In this document: positions 50,450-63,535 of the stretch, in pieces
How the letters are laid out: the number at the start of each line of letters is the position of its first letter
Numbering within the stretch: position 1 is the stretch's first letter
Assembly (NCBI RefSeq): GCF_964204865.1
Contig: NC_135264.1
Coordinates: 7,036,001 to 7,100,000, forward strand
Direction: 5' to 3'
DNA length: 64,000 nucleotides
From: Styela clava
Lineage: Eukaryota; Chordata; Ascidiacea; Stolidobranchia; Styelidae
Notes under the pieces: model-generated
The model's database searches: none
What the model saw: only the letters and a program-made list of their open reading frames with translations
What the model was told of the DNA's origin: nothing
Translations under genes and position numbers: made by a program

Positions 50450-51657
50450 GTATAGTAACTATTTCAAGTCTACCACCTTACCTCGAGTTCTAGTAACTAT
50501 TCCAAGTCTACCACCTTATCTCGAGTTCTAGTCAGTCCAGTAACTATTTCAAATCTATCACCTTTTCTTAAGTTATATTCAGCCTAGTAACTATTCCAAG
50601 TCTACCACCTTACCTTGAGTTCTAGTAACTATTTCAAGTCTACCACCTTTTCTCGAGTTCTAGTCAGTCCAGTAACTATTTCAAGTCTACCACCTTACCT
50701 CGAGTTCTAGTCATTCTAGTAACTATTTCAAATCTACCACCTCACCTCGAGTATTAGTCAGTCTAGTAACTATTTCAAGTCTACCACCTTACCTCGAGTT
50801 CTAGTCATTCTAGTAACTATTTCAAATCTACCACCTCACCTCGAGTATTAGTCAGTCTAGTAACTATTTCAAGTCTACCACCTTACCTCGAGTATTAGTC
50901 AGTCTAGTAATTATTTCAAGTCTATCACCTTACCTCGAGTTCTAGTCATTCTAGTAACTATTTCAAATCTACCACCTCACCTCGAGTATTAGTCAGTCCA
51001 GTAACTATTTCAAGTCTACCACCTTTTCTTGAGTTCTAGTCAGTCCAGTAACTATTTCAAGTCTACCACCTTATCGTGAGTTCTAGTCAGTCCAGTAGCT
51101 ATTTCAAGTCTACCACCTCATCGTGAGTTCTAGTAACTATTTCAAATGTACCACCTTTTTTCGAGTTCTAGTCAGTTCAGTAACTATTTCGAGTCTACCA
51201 CCTTACCTCGAACTAGTCAGTCTAGTAACTATTTCAAATCTACCACCTTTTCTCTCGAGTTCTAGTCAGTCTAGTAACTATTTCAAATCTACCATTTTCT
51301 CTCGAGTTCTACTCAGTCTAGTAACTATTCCAAGTCTACTACCTTACCTCGAGTTCTAGTTAGTCTAGTAACTATTTCAAATCTACCACCTTACCTCCAG
51401 TTTAAGTCAGTCTAGTAACTATTTCAAGTCTACCACCTTACCTCGAGTTCTAGTTGGTCTAGTAGCCTAATTATTTCAAGTCTACCACCTTACTTCAAGT
51501 TCTAGTTAGTCTAGTAACTATCTCAAATCTACCACCTTACCTCCAGTTCTAGTAAGTCTAGTAACTATTTCAAGTGTATCAGCTTAACTTCAGTCCTAGT
51601 CAACCTAGTTGGTAATTCAAGTCTACCACCTTACCTCGAGTTCTAGTTATTCTAGTG

Positions 51658-52181
51658 CAGCGTTTCCCAAACTGTGTTCCGCGGAACACTAGTGTACCCA
51701 AGAGTCTTCCGAGTGTTCCGGGGAAAAAATCTAAATACATTTAAATTGGTCGCCATGGCGATCTAGGGATCGTGAAGTTGTTGCTCAACATCGAGTCACA
51801 GTCGACCCAAAGCGGACTAACTATAGTAGTTGCATTTTCGTAATTCAGTAACCGTCGGCCCAGCTTATTGGTTGTTAGTTCATTATCAAGTTTACAGCAA
51901 TCCTTTTGGTTTTGCCATAGGCAAAAAGTATGTCTAAACTTTAAAGAATGAAGGCAAAAGGTCAACTCTTCTTCCTCCATCTCTCCCTGGTTTTACTTTG
52001 AAATGCTGAACAAGTTACTCATGTTCGCTAAACTCGATTCAGCAGGTAAATAAACTGCAGGTCTGCAGTTAATTGCGGCAGGTACTTCTCTATCTCCATT
52101 AGACTAACATTACAGGCAAACAGGTGTTCCGCGAGGCGAGATAAAAAGTGTTTCGTGGCCGAAAAAGTTTGGGAAACGCTG
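51658..52181. mobile_element. hAT-like element D in the satellite
   Basis: A perfect 16-bp terminal inverted repeat, CAGCGTTTCCCAAACT, stands at both ends. The flanks ttctagtg (51650-51657) and aactagtg (52182-52189) agree at six of eight bases. The subterminal TGTTCCGCGGAACA palindrome is also seen. No transposase frame is visible in 524 bases. Confidence 0.85.
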
Positions 52182-52492
52182 AACTAGTGACTATATCAAG
52201 TCCACCACCTCACCTCGAGTTTTAGTTAGTCTAGTAACTATTTCAAGTCTACCACCTTACCTCGAGTTCTAGCCAGTCTAGATACTACTAAACTATTTCA
52301 AATCTACCACTTTACCTCCAGTTCTAGTCAGTCTATTAACTATTTCAAGTCTATCACCTTACCTCCAGTTTTGGTCAGTCTAGTACTTTTTTGAAGTCCA
52401 TCACTTTACTTCCGAGTTCTAGTCAATGCAGTGACTATTCCAAGCCCATTACCTTACCGTGGGTCTGTGAGTTCTAGTCAGTCCAGTCACTT

Positions 52493-54027
52493 CTAATTTA
52501 GTGGAAAGTAGAAAGCCCCTTTGGAAAAAGATTCTGGTTATTTAGATCAGATCATTAGTATCTGAAATCTATATGTGACAGCTTAGAGAATCATGTTCTA
52601 ACCAGTGGTGAGAAGAGAAAATTAAGAAAATAATTCGTTTTAAATCTTTTAAAACCCTAATTTGGTAAAGATGAAATGAAGAAGTTGTAGTAAGTAGGCT
52701 GTGTCCAATAGTTCTGAAGCTGCCAGATTTTAAAAGAAATTGAGCTAAATGTTTTACCTTAAAATATTATCTGGTATATATATTCATTAGATACCGTCAC
52801 TACCTTTTATTTTTTCATTTTAGTTTTTGCAATTGCAGCCAAGCGACAAATTTGAATCTTAAACCATGATATTTTACAAAAATAGTCGGTGTTTATTTGT
52901 TCATTTTTTTTTAATTTTATCAAAAACACTAATTTTGCTACGAAAATTTTGAAATAGGTCAAACACGCTCACGTGTTGCCAATAACAAAATTTTCTCGAT
53001 AATCAGAAATGAAAATGGATAAAAGTGGGAAAATTGAAAAAAGTATCAATAAATAGAGGAATACGAAGAGTACAAGGTGCCATGATATACAGCAAAAATC
53101 TTAGATGAACAGCAATATTTATAAAACGTATTTATTCGGACGAGTTGTAATTCGGAATTTGAATACAATAACTGAGTAAAATGCAACAAAACAAGGTTAA
53201 TGAAGAAGTGCAAGCTATGGATAGACCTTCTGCTTCACTGTGACACTCAAAACTTGAAGGTCACACAACACTTTTAAACGTCTATTTTGTCTAAACGTCT
53301 ATAAATTTCTTAAAGCAATGCAACGTGTATCCATATGCAAAAGGGGAAAGATTGTTACGATAGGAGACTACATTGACGTGCATAAATCACCGTAATAAAA
53401 ATGTGATTTTTCTGTGTGTGCAATGTTTGAATATTGTATACAATATAATGTTTGTTCATATTGTTGCCATACAGAAATTTTCTAATAAAAACATGTGTGA
53501 TGTTTAGTTATTCGCAATATTTCGCAATGATTTTATAATTATAATAATCGCTCCATTTACAGATCAAGTTAGTTATGGCGCTACGAGTCACTTTAACGAG
53601 ATAAAGCTAGATAAAATCAAGTGGCATAATTTTCAACATTTTCAAAATTTGGGATAAACGCAAATCAACAGCATCCGGGAAAACACTTTGATTTTAGACT
53701 AGTAAAGTTTGACAGCGGTCGGTCTAGTGGTTGGAAAGTCAACAACCGCCGCCATTCCTACCCCAACAACAACAACCGAAAGTTCTCTCGTGTTAAAATT
53801 GTTTGTATTCTAGATTTTAGCATAAGTCCGACTTTGCCCAACACTCCTGAAAACAATCCTGGAAGAAAAACAAGTCCATGCAATTTTATATAATTGGCAG
53901 GAATTACATGTGCTGTTTCACGATAGAAACTGTTGGACCACGCGGGTATCATACAGATCCGATTGATTTGCTCCATATAACATATGAATGGATATTTCCA
54001 TATTTTGATCATTTCATGTCCCACCTA
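52493..54027. other. Spacer between satellite and Rho gene
   Basis: AT-rich. The part next to 54027 should be the 3' UTR of the minus-strand Rho gene. I see no other gene. Confidence 0.45.
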
Positions 54028-57000
54028 TCAGGATATAGGACAGCAAGTTTTTCGTATACTCCTCTCCTTTTCCGGTGGGTTGAGAATAATGTAAATGCTT
54101 TCATCAAAAACGTCCTTAATCCCGACCATTGTCAAAGCTGAACATTCTCGGTAACCCGCTGCTCCGAGTTTTTTGGCTATTTTTTGTCCGATTTCTTTAG
54201 ATATAACCTTTTGCTTTCTTGAGTGAAGATCTTGTAATACTTTCGGATCATCTCTCAAGTCAATTTGGGTTCCAACCTGTTAACAGAACAAAATAAATAT
54301 TGGTCGTCTGGTCTGACTGAGCCAATGGCCCTTGGTATCGTCGACACGCATTTGGGCGAATTTTCTTATTCTCAGTACTACTGGTTACCTTGTTTCGGAC
54401 AAAAACAGGTCTATTGCATTTTGCCAATCTGTTTTATTTATAGTTCAATGCATCGCTTAAGTTACCAGGCATTCACGAAAATAAAATTAAAAGTCCAATT
54501 TCATACAAAGAATAAATTAGGCTTAAGTCAAGAATTGGGAATATTTGACACTACTTGTGATAGTTTAGCGGCGTCCATGATATTCTTCAAGCAATAATCC
54601 ACAGAATCTTTCAGCAAATACACTGACGTAGCGACGTTTTTCAAAATGTAAAGATAACGGCACTTGTGTACCAAGCGAATGAATGATGGCCTAGCTAAAA
54701 GACTAAAAATGATGGCTAAAAATGATAGCTAGACCTAATGATAGTGGAAAAGCGGAATGATTAATCATGAACAATGTTTTGCTTTAACTATTGGCATTAC
54801 AATGCCTTGCTGTGTACGTGCTCATGAGTTTGACCCAATCAAATTGAAAAGCGGTGAAATTGACTTCCGTTCGATTGTAGCAAGAAATTTCAACAATAGG
54901 TCGTTCGAACCTTGCAAAAGAGTACATGAACCCTGCAAAACCTTCGTATATTTGCTGTAGGGATATATAACCTTTCTTGAAACCAATAAAACCGACCAGG
55001 TCCCAGGGGTACTGCATAATATACGTAGATTTGTAATTGAGTTAGGCCTAGTCAGTCAGCGAGTCTATATTGCGCGCGTGAATTTGTGAGAAGCGTTTGT
55101 AGAGCTGCCAAGAGCGGAAGCTGGTAAAGGCCAAGTGTACGGTCCCATAGAATGAACTAGGAATCGTCAATGCAATAATATTCAAACACATAAAAAGGTA
55201 GGCGAAAATCACTGACCAAATTTTTGTCTTATAAGCACGGGATTTTGTACTGACAATAATATCAACTGAGCACTGGCCTTGTAATCTGCAGGTTAAAAAA
55301 TATAGATGGGACTTACCAATAAAAACGGTACATTAGATTTCGTTGCGTGCAATTCTGGAATCCATGTTTCTTTAACATTGTTGTAAGATGATGGTACGAC
55401 TACAGAAAAACAAACTAAAAATATATCTGCTTTGTTGTAAGAAAGAGGTCGCAAACGATCGTAATCCTCTTGTCCAGCTGTGTCCACAAGTTCCAGAATA
55501 TATGGAGTTCCATTGACAGTGATATTAGCTGTAGAAAAACATAAATGACAAATGAACTACGAATGCCGTTAAAAAATGTAGTGTCACTCTTTTGCCTCAA
55601 AATTATGAAGTAAAGTATCCACCTTTTTTGCTATAGCATGGCTTGACGACATTGTTGTTTTGCTACCATATATAAGAAAATTTATTCTCTGTTTCTACAA
55701 TTTTATCAATCAATGTCTGGTGATATATGCACATATATGTAAAAAAGTCGACAGCCAGTCTAACGACGGCGGTAGCTTCTCTCTGTATGGATAACAAAAA
55801 AAATATGGACACGAAAATATGTCAAGCAACCATAATTGCATTACAAGTTCACTTGCACATCATGAAGCAAAATTTATGCATGCAAAAATTAAGCTCTACC
55901 ACTGAAGCTGACATTTAAATTATAAGCGAACTTATATAGAGCGTGACATGATCAAACACAAAGTGCGCTGATGCATTTGAAGTAAATAGCTGACTCTAAA
56001 ATATAACATCATTAACATATTGTACTAAATTTGTTTGCGAAAGTTGGGTATCGTTTTCCACCAATACGGCAAGAATGTTGAAAATCCGAATAATATCGAG
56101 AAACAAGCCATAATTTGGGACGATAAAATACACCGATTAATCCTAAACATCATAGATTCATTAGGCTTAATAAATGTAATACTTCAACAAAGTCCCTACA
56201 AGATGCTGGACAAATTGTCTCTTTCAAACTCAAACACCTCAGACCCAAAACATGTCAATGTAATTTTAGAATAATACATGTATAGTAAAAATAAAATCAA
56301 TAATCATAACACAGTCTACGTTACTGGGCTAGGAAATAGCGCGTCATCTTATTTATTACATGTACAACAAAGGAATTCCCACGTGCTTTGCTACCATATT
56401 TGGTCAGTTGCTTCATTGTAATAAATTTCAACGTGGGCAGACATTGGCTCGTCGTATGTCGTCATTCTTACAAGGTTTGTGAATGACATTGTCATATTTG
56501 TGCAATGAAACCTGACAAAACATTGCGATAAAATGGCATATACTATAAGTTAATAGTTTTTAATGCCATGACAAATTCGAAATCAAATGATTAAATTGTA
56601 TTAACCTTTTTATATTGCTGTGGCACTTGCTTGTTTTTAAATATTTATGTTTGTACATCTTTGCAATGATGTTGTCTTACACAATGGCCGAAGTTATAGC
56701 TCTGGGTTGAACAATGAAAAAGACCAATTACCGACAACGAAATTCATAGCCAGCAAGATGCGACCACGGTTACACCAACGCACTAACGATTAGACCATGC
56801 TGCCCCCATTCAGTAGCGTTTAATTGAAAAAATACTGACGATTAGGAAATACATCGCTGAGCTGTGGTGCACACGCACAATAAGGTTTATTATTATTAGT
56901 TTGTGTGATCATATCTTGGCAGTTTTACATATAGGTTTGTATTATGACATCACACCGGAATTTAGCACTCATATGTAATCGCTGGCGTTTCACATTATTC

Positions 57001-59497
57001 ACTTGCAAACATTGTTAAGTTAATATGCAAATAAAGAGTCCTGCTGCACACTAACACAAATATATTTCTGTAACGTTTCGTCTGACCAAAATCACTTTTT
57101 AGTTTGCGTGTCTTCATCTGTTTTCTGAATGTCATCTTATATATTGACATTGGTCATTGATTCGGATTTTGGCACAAATTCAATAGACCTTCAAAATGAG
57201 ACTGTAACTCCGCATTCAAAGACAAATTTTTGATATTGTCATGTCGGCGTCAAGCTAATCAATCGTTTATTTGAATATAGATAATTAGATGCAGTCTGGC
57301 GAAAAGTTGATAAAATTGAAATCATTGCCAAATACAAAAAAATAAACTAATATTGATTGAAAAGTTCAAAAAAATTGTATATATAAACCTATGTGGTGTA
57401 AATCTCGATTCATTCATTTTATACAATACCAAATATTTCAAAATTACAGTAAATTTAACGTAGTATGCTCAAATGTATTAAATGGCCTTTTAATCAATCG
57501 CTGACCCGGGAACAATGTCCACCCAAATGGGTATTGATTTAGCATCGCTGTTTGGTACGTTTTCCTAGCGAGAAATTGCTTGTGTCTATTCTTGACCGAA
57601 GCGCACACTTGGCTCGGCCAAGTATAATCTATGCCTATTTTCAATGTTGTATCAAGCTTGCTTCGTATTACATTACCAATTTGACTAGTAACGATTTTAC
57701 ATGACTTATACGCATCGCCTAATGATAAGGAAGGCAGCCTGTAGTTTGAAATAAACATTTATTTATGTCCACCGTCTATCACGAATTAGGAAATTTGCTA
57801 TGTAACTTTTTTGAAAAATGCTAACGATTTTGACAACATTTTTATTGAATAAAACGATGGCGTGAAAATGTTTGATCTATGACGATCTAGGTATCATATA
57901 TATCATCGCCTAAAGAGAAAAAAAGTGGTCTTACCATTTGCCTAAGCTTCGATTTAATGCCTACTGATTGACTCCCAGCACTTCATTATCATTTATGAAA
58001 TTCATGTGATTTTTCAATTTAGAAATCGTTGGATATAGAATTCGTTTTTATGGATCACAAACATGTTTAAAAATAAAATTGGTTCAATCGCATTCGCGAA
58101 GAAAACTTTATTGCATCGACTTTATTGAACTTAATGATGCAGAATTTTCTCACTTAGGTGATATTTTTCCCAAACACAATGGTTTAAATTATTAAAAATA
58201 CTCTATGTTTAATATTAACAACTTAGTCTTGTCAAAAGAGGATAAAACGATTCTGGTTGGGTCGAAAAGCTTTACCAGCAGTTACATTTTAAAAGTAGTT
58301 GAGAAGAAATCACTAAAATTGTTTAAGTAAAGCTATATTGGCTACGCAGCATGGTGTTTTTTAAGTTGTGGTTTAGTTGTAATTTTTACACAATTATCAC
58401 CTCAAATACAACTCAAATTGTCGGTCATATTTTTGGCCAAAAATTGCTCAAGGATGAAGCAACGACCATGCTATAAATTATCGAACCAATCCTCATAAAC
58501 TCCTTGGCAACTGCGGATCTTAATATCCTTTTGAAGGTTCGATATTACCAGTTGATTTTCGCGTTTCAGTTTCAAACACTACTAACCAGTAAATTACCGA
58601 ACGATATCGGGAATGGATATAAAACATTCAATGGGTTTTCATGACCTGTCAAATTTTACCTTTTCACAAACGTGGTACAAACATGAATTGAACATAATGA
58701 AATAAATAAATAACACAGTGATCAATAACTTTTTGATAGAGCGATTGCTATTAAAGATAATCAAAATTAGTAAATTTAACATCAATTTGTACGCTCTGAT
58801 AGCGAACAACGTCAGTTAACTTATCCAATTATATAAAGATATGAGGATCCTAAATCAAGTTACTGTGAAATCTTGTAAATCTCATATAATTTTTAACTTG
58901 GAGATCAATATTTTACAATGATAACAAAAACATAAGTTGGGATTTTAGTATTGAAAATTTAAAGTCGAATGATTTCATTATGTCATGCAATCGCCACAAA
59001 AAAATCGTACACTTTGAGCGTGGTTCATGTTTGATCGTATTCAAAACGATTTATACCCAAAGTAACACCTATAAGCTAATGTTTGGGCAATAAAATACGC
59101 AACAAGATTATATAAGGGCATCGGAATGCGTGTAACTATTTTGTCGAACATGGGGTTTTTTATTTGCTTTTTCTTCATGTTGACATTAAAGTTTTATTTT
59201 GGAACTGAAGAATTTTTAGAAACTGGTTAATTTTATAATAATGTGACATCATACACCCGTACCGTTTATTACGTCATTTGCAATCTGCTTCATTTTAAAT
59301 TTTATGTTAATGTGGTGTCGGTTACAATAAAGATATTTACCTGCGTATTGGTCTAAGATGGTCGGCACGTATTCATCTGGGAATCCGCCTTGGCTGTAGC
59401 TGAGAAGCATACTAGTTTTTCCCACGGCTCCATCCCCAACGGTCACGCATCGGAGCATACTTGCCATTTTATCTTTATCTATTTTGTTGTCATTCAT
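54028..59497 (-). CDS. Rho-family GTPase, Cdc42/TC10-like
   Basis: Three exons on the minus strand, 205 residues: 59341-59497, 55317-55528, 54028-54276. Rho GTPases cycle between GDP and GTP at membranes and control actin. All nucleotide-binding motifs are present: GDGAVGKTS (G1), Thr of VPT (G2), DTAGQE with the catalytic Gln (G3), GTQIDL (G4) and ECSAL (G5), plus the Rho block [10 protein letters not shown] and the insert region. The C-terminus ends in basic residues, then TCCPIS, giving a CaaX box (CPIS) with a neighbouring Cys that could be palmitoylated, as in TC10/RhoJ. The switch I effector loop reads PTILDQYA instead of the usual PTVFDNYA. A 13-residue N-terminal extension precedes MLRCV; Met11 or Met14 could also start. 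Intron 1 is about 3.8 kb, the longest in this window. Confidence 0.9.
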
Positions 59498-62400
59498 TCA
59501 TGCATGTACGGATGCTGAATATCCTGATCAATTGTATTCTTTTATGCTCAAAGTCTATTCATACACTTTACAGTATACAAGTTACTGTTAATGCTCCGGG
59601 CATAAAAATAACTCTTTGGCATATGCGAACATTATAATCTACCCTGAATAAAATTGAAAACAGCTGTTGAAGCGATGTTCAGATTTCTCTGCAACAATCA
59701 ATACAGATTTTTTATATCAAATTTGATATTTTACATACCATAACACGGCTCAAATACTGACATTTATAAAATGAAAGTCATGGTGTAGAATTGAAATGTT
59801 ATATCAAATTCCGCTAACGTTACGCTACCTTCGTTTTAATTATGTCTAGATTTTTTCACACCAATTCAAACTGAAGTATCTGTTGCTTGGTGGTCAGAGC
59901 AAGCAAGCTACACTGCTTAGGGCGTCGTGAAATGAGCGCGAGACACACACAATCACGAGCCTTTAACTTATGCATGCTTTGTGGCGCGGCTATGCTGGCT
60001 CTTTATTGAAGTATTCCGTTCATTAGTGACACGAATTTCAAATTTACAGACATTCGGACTTAGCTACAATCAGAAAAGATAATCCGTCTTACGCAAAACC
60101 CTGCCTGCGGCCAACGCTTAGCCTCCTAATCAGCGTACTGAACGATACAGTAGCCTGCACTGAAATGCAATACTGCTGAGCCGCTCCGAGGAAGCGAATC
60201 GGATATTACATCATCGAGACAGCAAGGATATCATAAAGGCATCATAAAGCTTTCAACGCCTCAGTCAACGTAGGATATAAGCCTAAACAAGAGGTGTCTG
60301 CTAATCGCGTTGACCGCGTACATGTAGCGTCTGGTGGACTAATTAGTCACAGTCTTATGATCTGCGTTTGCCTGTTAAAACAATTTAATGTACACGAGAA
60401 GCGTGATAGGCCTTAGCTGCCTGCACAAATAATTTAATTACGGTTATTTGGAATAAGAGCTGCCTTATATCGACATGACCGCCATGCTTGACGTATTTCC
60501 CTGTTTCGATTTGGAATAATTGTCCTGGTTGCCAAAGATTGGATTATACGTTAAGCGCGCTCGCACCATGATACACGGTACGGCCATGTATGTTACGTAG
60601 TAACAGATTTGTCACCAGCGTCATATCCCATGTTTTAAAATACAATGACATCTGCGGTGATGACGTCACTGACACAAACTGTTGTTATTCTGATATTAAA
60701 TCATGTTGCAGTATAGTTAGCTTATTAAAGGACATACTTGATATGTCGGTGGTAAAAATTGTTGCGATGAAAGATTAAACCAAGGTCGAATGTTAGAATA
60801 CAAAAAGAAAATCACCACGACACGCTTCCTTGAAAAATATTGCCCGGTTCATTTTCTCAAATCTAACGATAAATGGAATTTCCATTTCTAACAAGTGAGT
60901 AAGTAATGCACTTCTTGTTAGTTAATTAAGTTTCAATATACATACTTTATGTAGTATAGAAAGATAACACCAGATTTCTGTTTCTTCGCAAACAGCAAGC
61001 GACAATTTTCACCGCGGGTTATGCTCACTATATATATTTTTGCTGATTACAATTCACAATGGAGCTTTCACTCAATATTGCTGCTCTATCTATACAACAC
61101 ATACCAATCGAAATTGATTAATACTATGTCGCCGTGGCCACAAATAGTAGCCGACTGCGAAGAGCCGTTCTTTATTGTTCCATTTGGAATGTATATTTTG
61201 GTATTATTTCTTTTGAGTTGTTTTTCGTATTGAGTTTGAATTGTTGTATCACTATAAGTAACATTTTAAAATTTTTTTTTAATAATTTTACTACCAAATT
61301 ACTACTTCCCCCTATTGCTGCAGTGCCACTTTGGCCCGATTCTTACACATTTCTCAAGGGGAAGGGGTTGTTATTTATTGAACGGGTCCTGAAAGACAGA
61401 AAATCATGAGAGGAAAAAGGATAGAACTGCGAAATTGAATTACATTCGATTATCTTATCGAAACCGCAAAATCTTTTCCGTGCTTCCAGTATCTTGTACG
61501 TAAAATCCAGCTTTCAAAAGTATGTTCTCGATCATGCGCTCAACCATCGAATCCGTCCAACCATTATTTCACTGGTAGGGCCTCTTCATTTGGGGCATTT
61601 GACACAGTCCAAATCGCAAATTTGTTAATATTTACAGGATGATAACATAAATAACTGACAACCATCTCTGCTATCAATGACTTGAAGTACGTTAAATGAC
61701 TTCTCAATGCAAAAGGAACAAAGTCTTTATAATTATGTCGTAATAGGCTACTCGTAGCGGTACTATTTATACCTATATATTCTATATTTAACCAACAGCA
61801 TTTCTACTGGGTATGTATCATTTGGATTTTTTTTGACTTTTCAAGTATGTTTTGTGGTAATACAACCGAGATTGCGTCAACATAAACTTGAACTAAAATT
61901 AATTTACCCCCCCCTCCCCATTATTTGGAGTCAAAAATAGATAAATTATGAGTAACTGCGGAGGAAACTTTCACCACTCAATGAAAACAGTCAATGCAGC
62001 AAGTGTTGACTGATATACTTTGAGATAAGTATATCTGTAGTATTTCTATGGTATTGCACGAACACTGAATTACGCCACAGTCTACACCGAGTGGTAACGC
62101 CAAATATTTATTTAGGCGAGTACTATTCAATAATACGAATCCACTGGTTCAAAAATTTCTCTAGGGTGTCCGGTGTAAAAAAGTTCGACAATAATATATC
62201 ATCAATTACTGAAAATATGCGATCAGTCAGAAGTGAATAGTATATGGGTGAAAATACTAAAAGTAGCAATAAAGATCGTTTTTCTGGCACAGTATCATAA
62301 AAATAGTCTCATAGTTATTGTTTCAACATGAAAAAAAAATTTTTGACACTCAGAAAGATATGATAAAACAAATGAAACTCCAAAATTAGCAATAGCCTGC

Positions 62401-62529
62401 AAGCTTGATATCACTATGTATATTGGATAAAGATAGCTATAGAAATAGAATTGACACTTCTTGTATAGTTTTACAGTGACAAATAGGCTTTTAAATAAAC
62501 AACATTTTTAATATTTAGCAATCCCTCTT
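59498..62529. other. Intergenic, Rho promoter side and spacer
   Basis: Nothing coding recognised. About 59930-60600 is GC-richer and may include the Rho promoter (upstream on the minus strand). No tRNA, rRNA or clear transposon ends were found. Confidence 0.4.
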
Positions 62530-62535
62530 TTTATT
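62530..62535 (-). promoter_or_regulatory. Poly(A) signal of the membrane protein gene
   Basis: AATAAA on the minus strand, about 100 bases after the stop codon at 62634-62636. Confidence 0.5.
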
Positions 62536-62633
62536 GAATTAGGAATGCTGTGCTAACATAGGCCAGGTTAGTTAAACAGTATTTTCGATTAACGCCAGTT
62601 TACTACAGAAAACATAATCCTATCTCCTTTTTT

Positions 62634-63535
62634 CTATAACGCATTATATAATTCATTATCTACAACTAATTTCTCGTCTGAAACACTACGTTTATTTTTC
62701 TTTTGTTTGTTGACTTCGCTGTATATAGGAATATCGTTGACTTCTTCTACTGGAGAATCGTTATTTGATATGTCGTTCAAATCAATGGTTTTGCTTTTCT
62801 TCAACTTCTGATGTGTTGTATGGAGCCTAAATTGAAAGTATCAGTACAATGAATTATGAAGTACATACATTTTAAAGTACAGCAATATAGGTGTCAAACT
62901 ATCCACAGCCATAAATTGACATTTTTACATTTTTGTTTTCATTGAATGTAACTTCGGGTTTTTATCAAGCAAAAATTTAGACGTCCTTTTGAAAAAATAT
63001 TGAGTTTAACAGTTTTATTCATCTTACACTTATGAAAAGTAAACCTGTTCGCGATATGAACAATTACTTTCCTCATAATGTCTTGATGCAATTCATCACT
63101 ATATATATATATATATATACAGAAGTTGATTTCAAATATTTTTATAGTGAAGAAAGCGAAGAATACCTTATCATCTGTTAAATATTCTTAGTTTATTTAT
63201 TTCACTCATACCTTACAGCCGATAGTATCAATGCAATCGCTAAGATTCCACATAGGATCCCAAGAATAATGACAACGAGGCTTTCAGTTGTTTGTCCTTT
63301 ACTGTTTTCGTAAACGACATGGTTCACCCCTGCTCAAAATAATACATTTTCTTAATATTTTGTTTGATATGATTATAGCTTTAATGTCTATTCTTACACT
63401 TTGTTTAATGTCTATTCTTACACTTACGTCCAAGAGTAACGGTAGCGGCTGCGTTAAGTGAAAATTGAGATGTACCTCTGGTAGCTTGATCGGGTTTCTG
63501 CGTTGAGCTTATAAATGCGGCATCGGTGGTTGATA
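62634..63535 (-). CDS. Single-pass membrane protein, 3' exons only
   Basis: Three final exons on the minus strand: 63428-63535, 63212-63329, 62634-62826, all in frame. They encode a Ser/Thr-rich stalk (TTDAAFISSTQKPDQATRG), then a membrane helix (SLVVIILGILCGILAIALIL), then a lysine-rich stop-transfer region and a cytoplasmic tail of about 65 residues. The tail carries two YxxΦ-type tyrosine motifs, YSEV and, at the very end, YNAL; these could be sorting signals or phosphotyrosine docking sites. The first visible exon begins in phase, needing one base from an earlier exon, so the ectodomain is outside the window or in undetected exons above 63536. I do not recognise the family. Confidence 0.7.

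Larger units (their letters stand above)
49311..52492. repeat. 47-bp tandem satellite array
   Basis: The unit reads approximately AGTCTAGTAACTATTTCAAG, TCTACCACCTTACCTCGAGT, TCTAGTC (47 bases in all). Dozens of diverged copies fill the interval outside two transposon insertions. Between about 50680 and 51000 the units alternate in a 94-bp pattern (CATTCTAG/CCTCACC with CAGTCTAG/CCTTACC), a higher-order arrangement. Copies become shorter and more diverged toward both edges. Open frames through it are by-products of the repeat. Confidence 0.95.

Noticed and set aside
51123-51359. Serine-rich open frame
   Set aside because: It is a translation of the 47-bp satellite.
54757-55017. Open frames on both strands in Rho intron 2
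   Set aside because: No family match and no splice sites in phase with the GTPase exons.
57444-57758. 104-codon minus-strand open frame in Rho intron 1
   Set aside because: No family resemblance, no splice context; kept out as unsupported.
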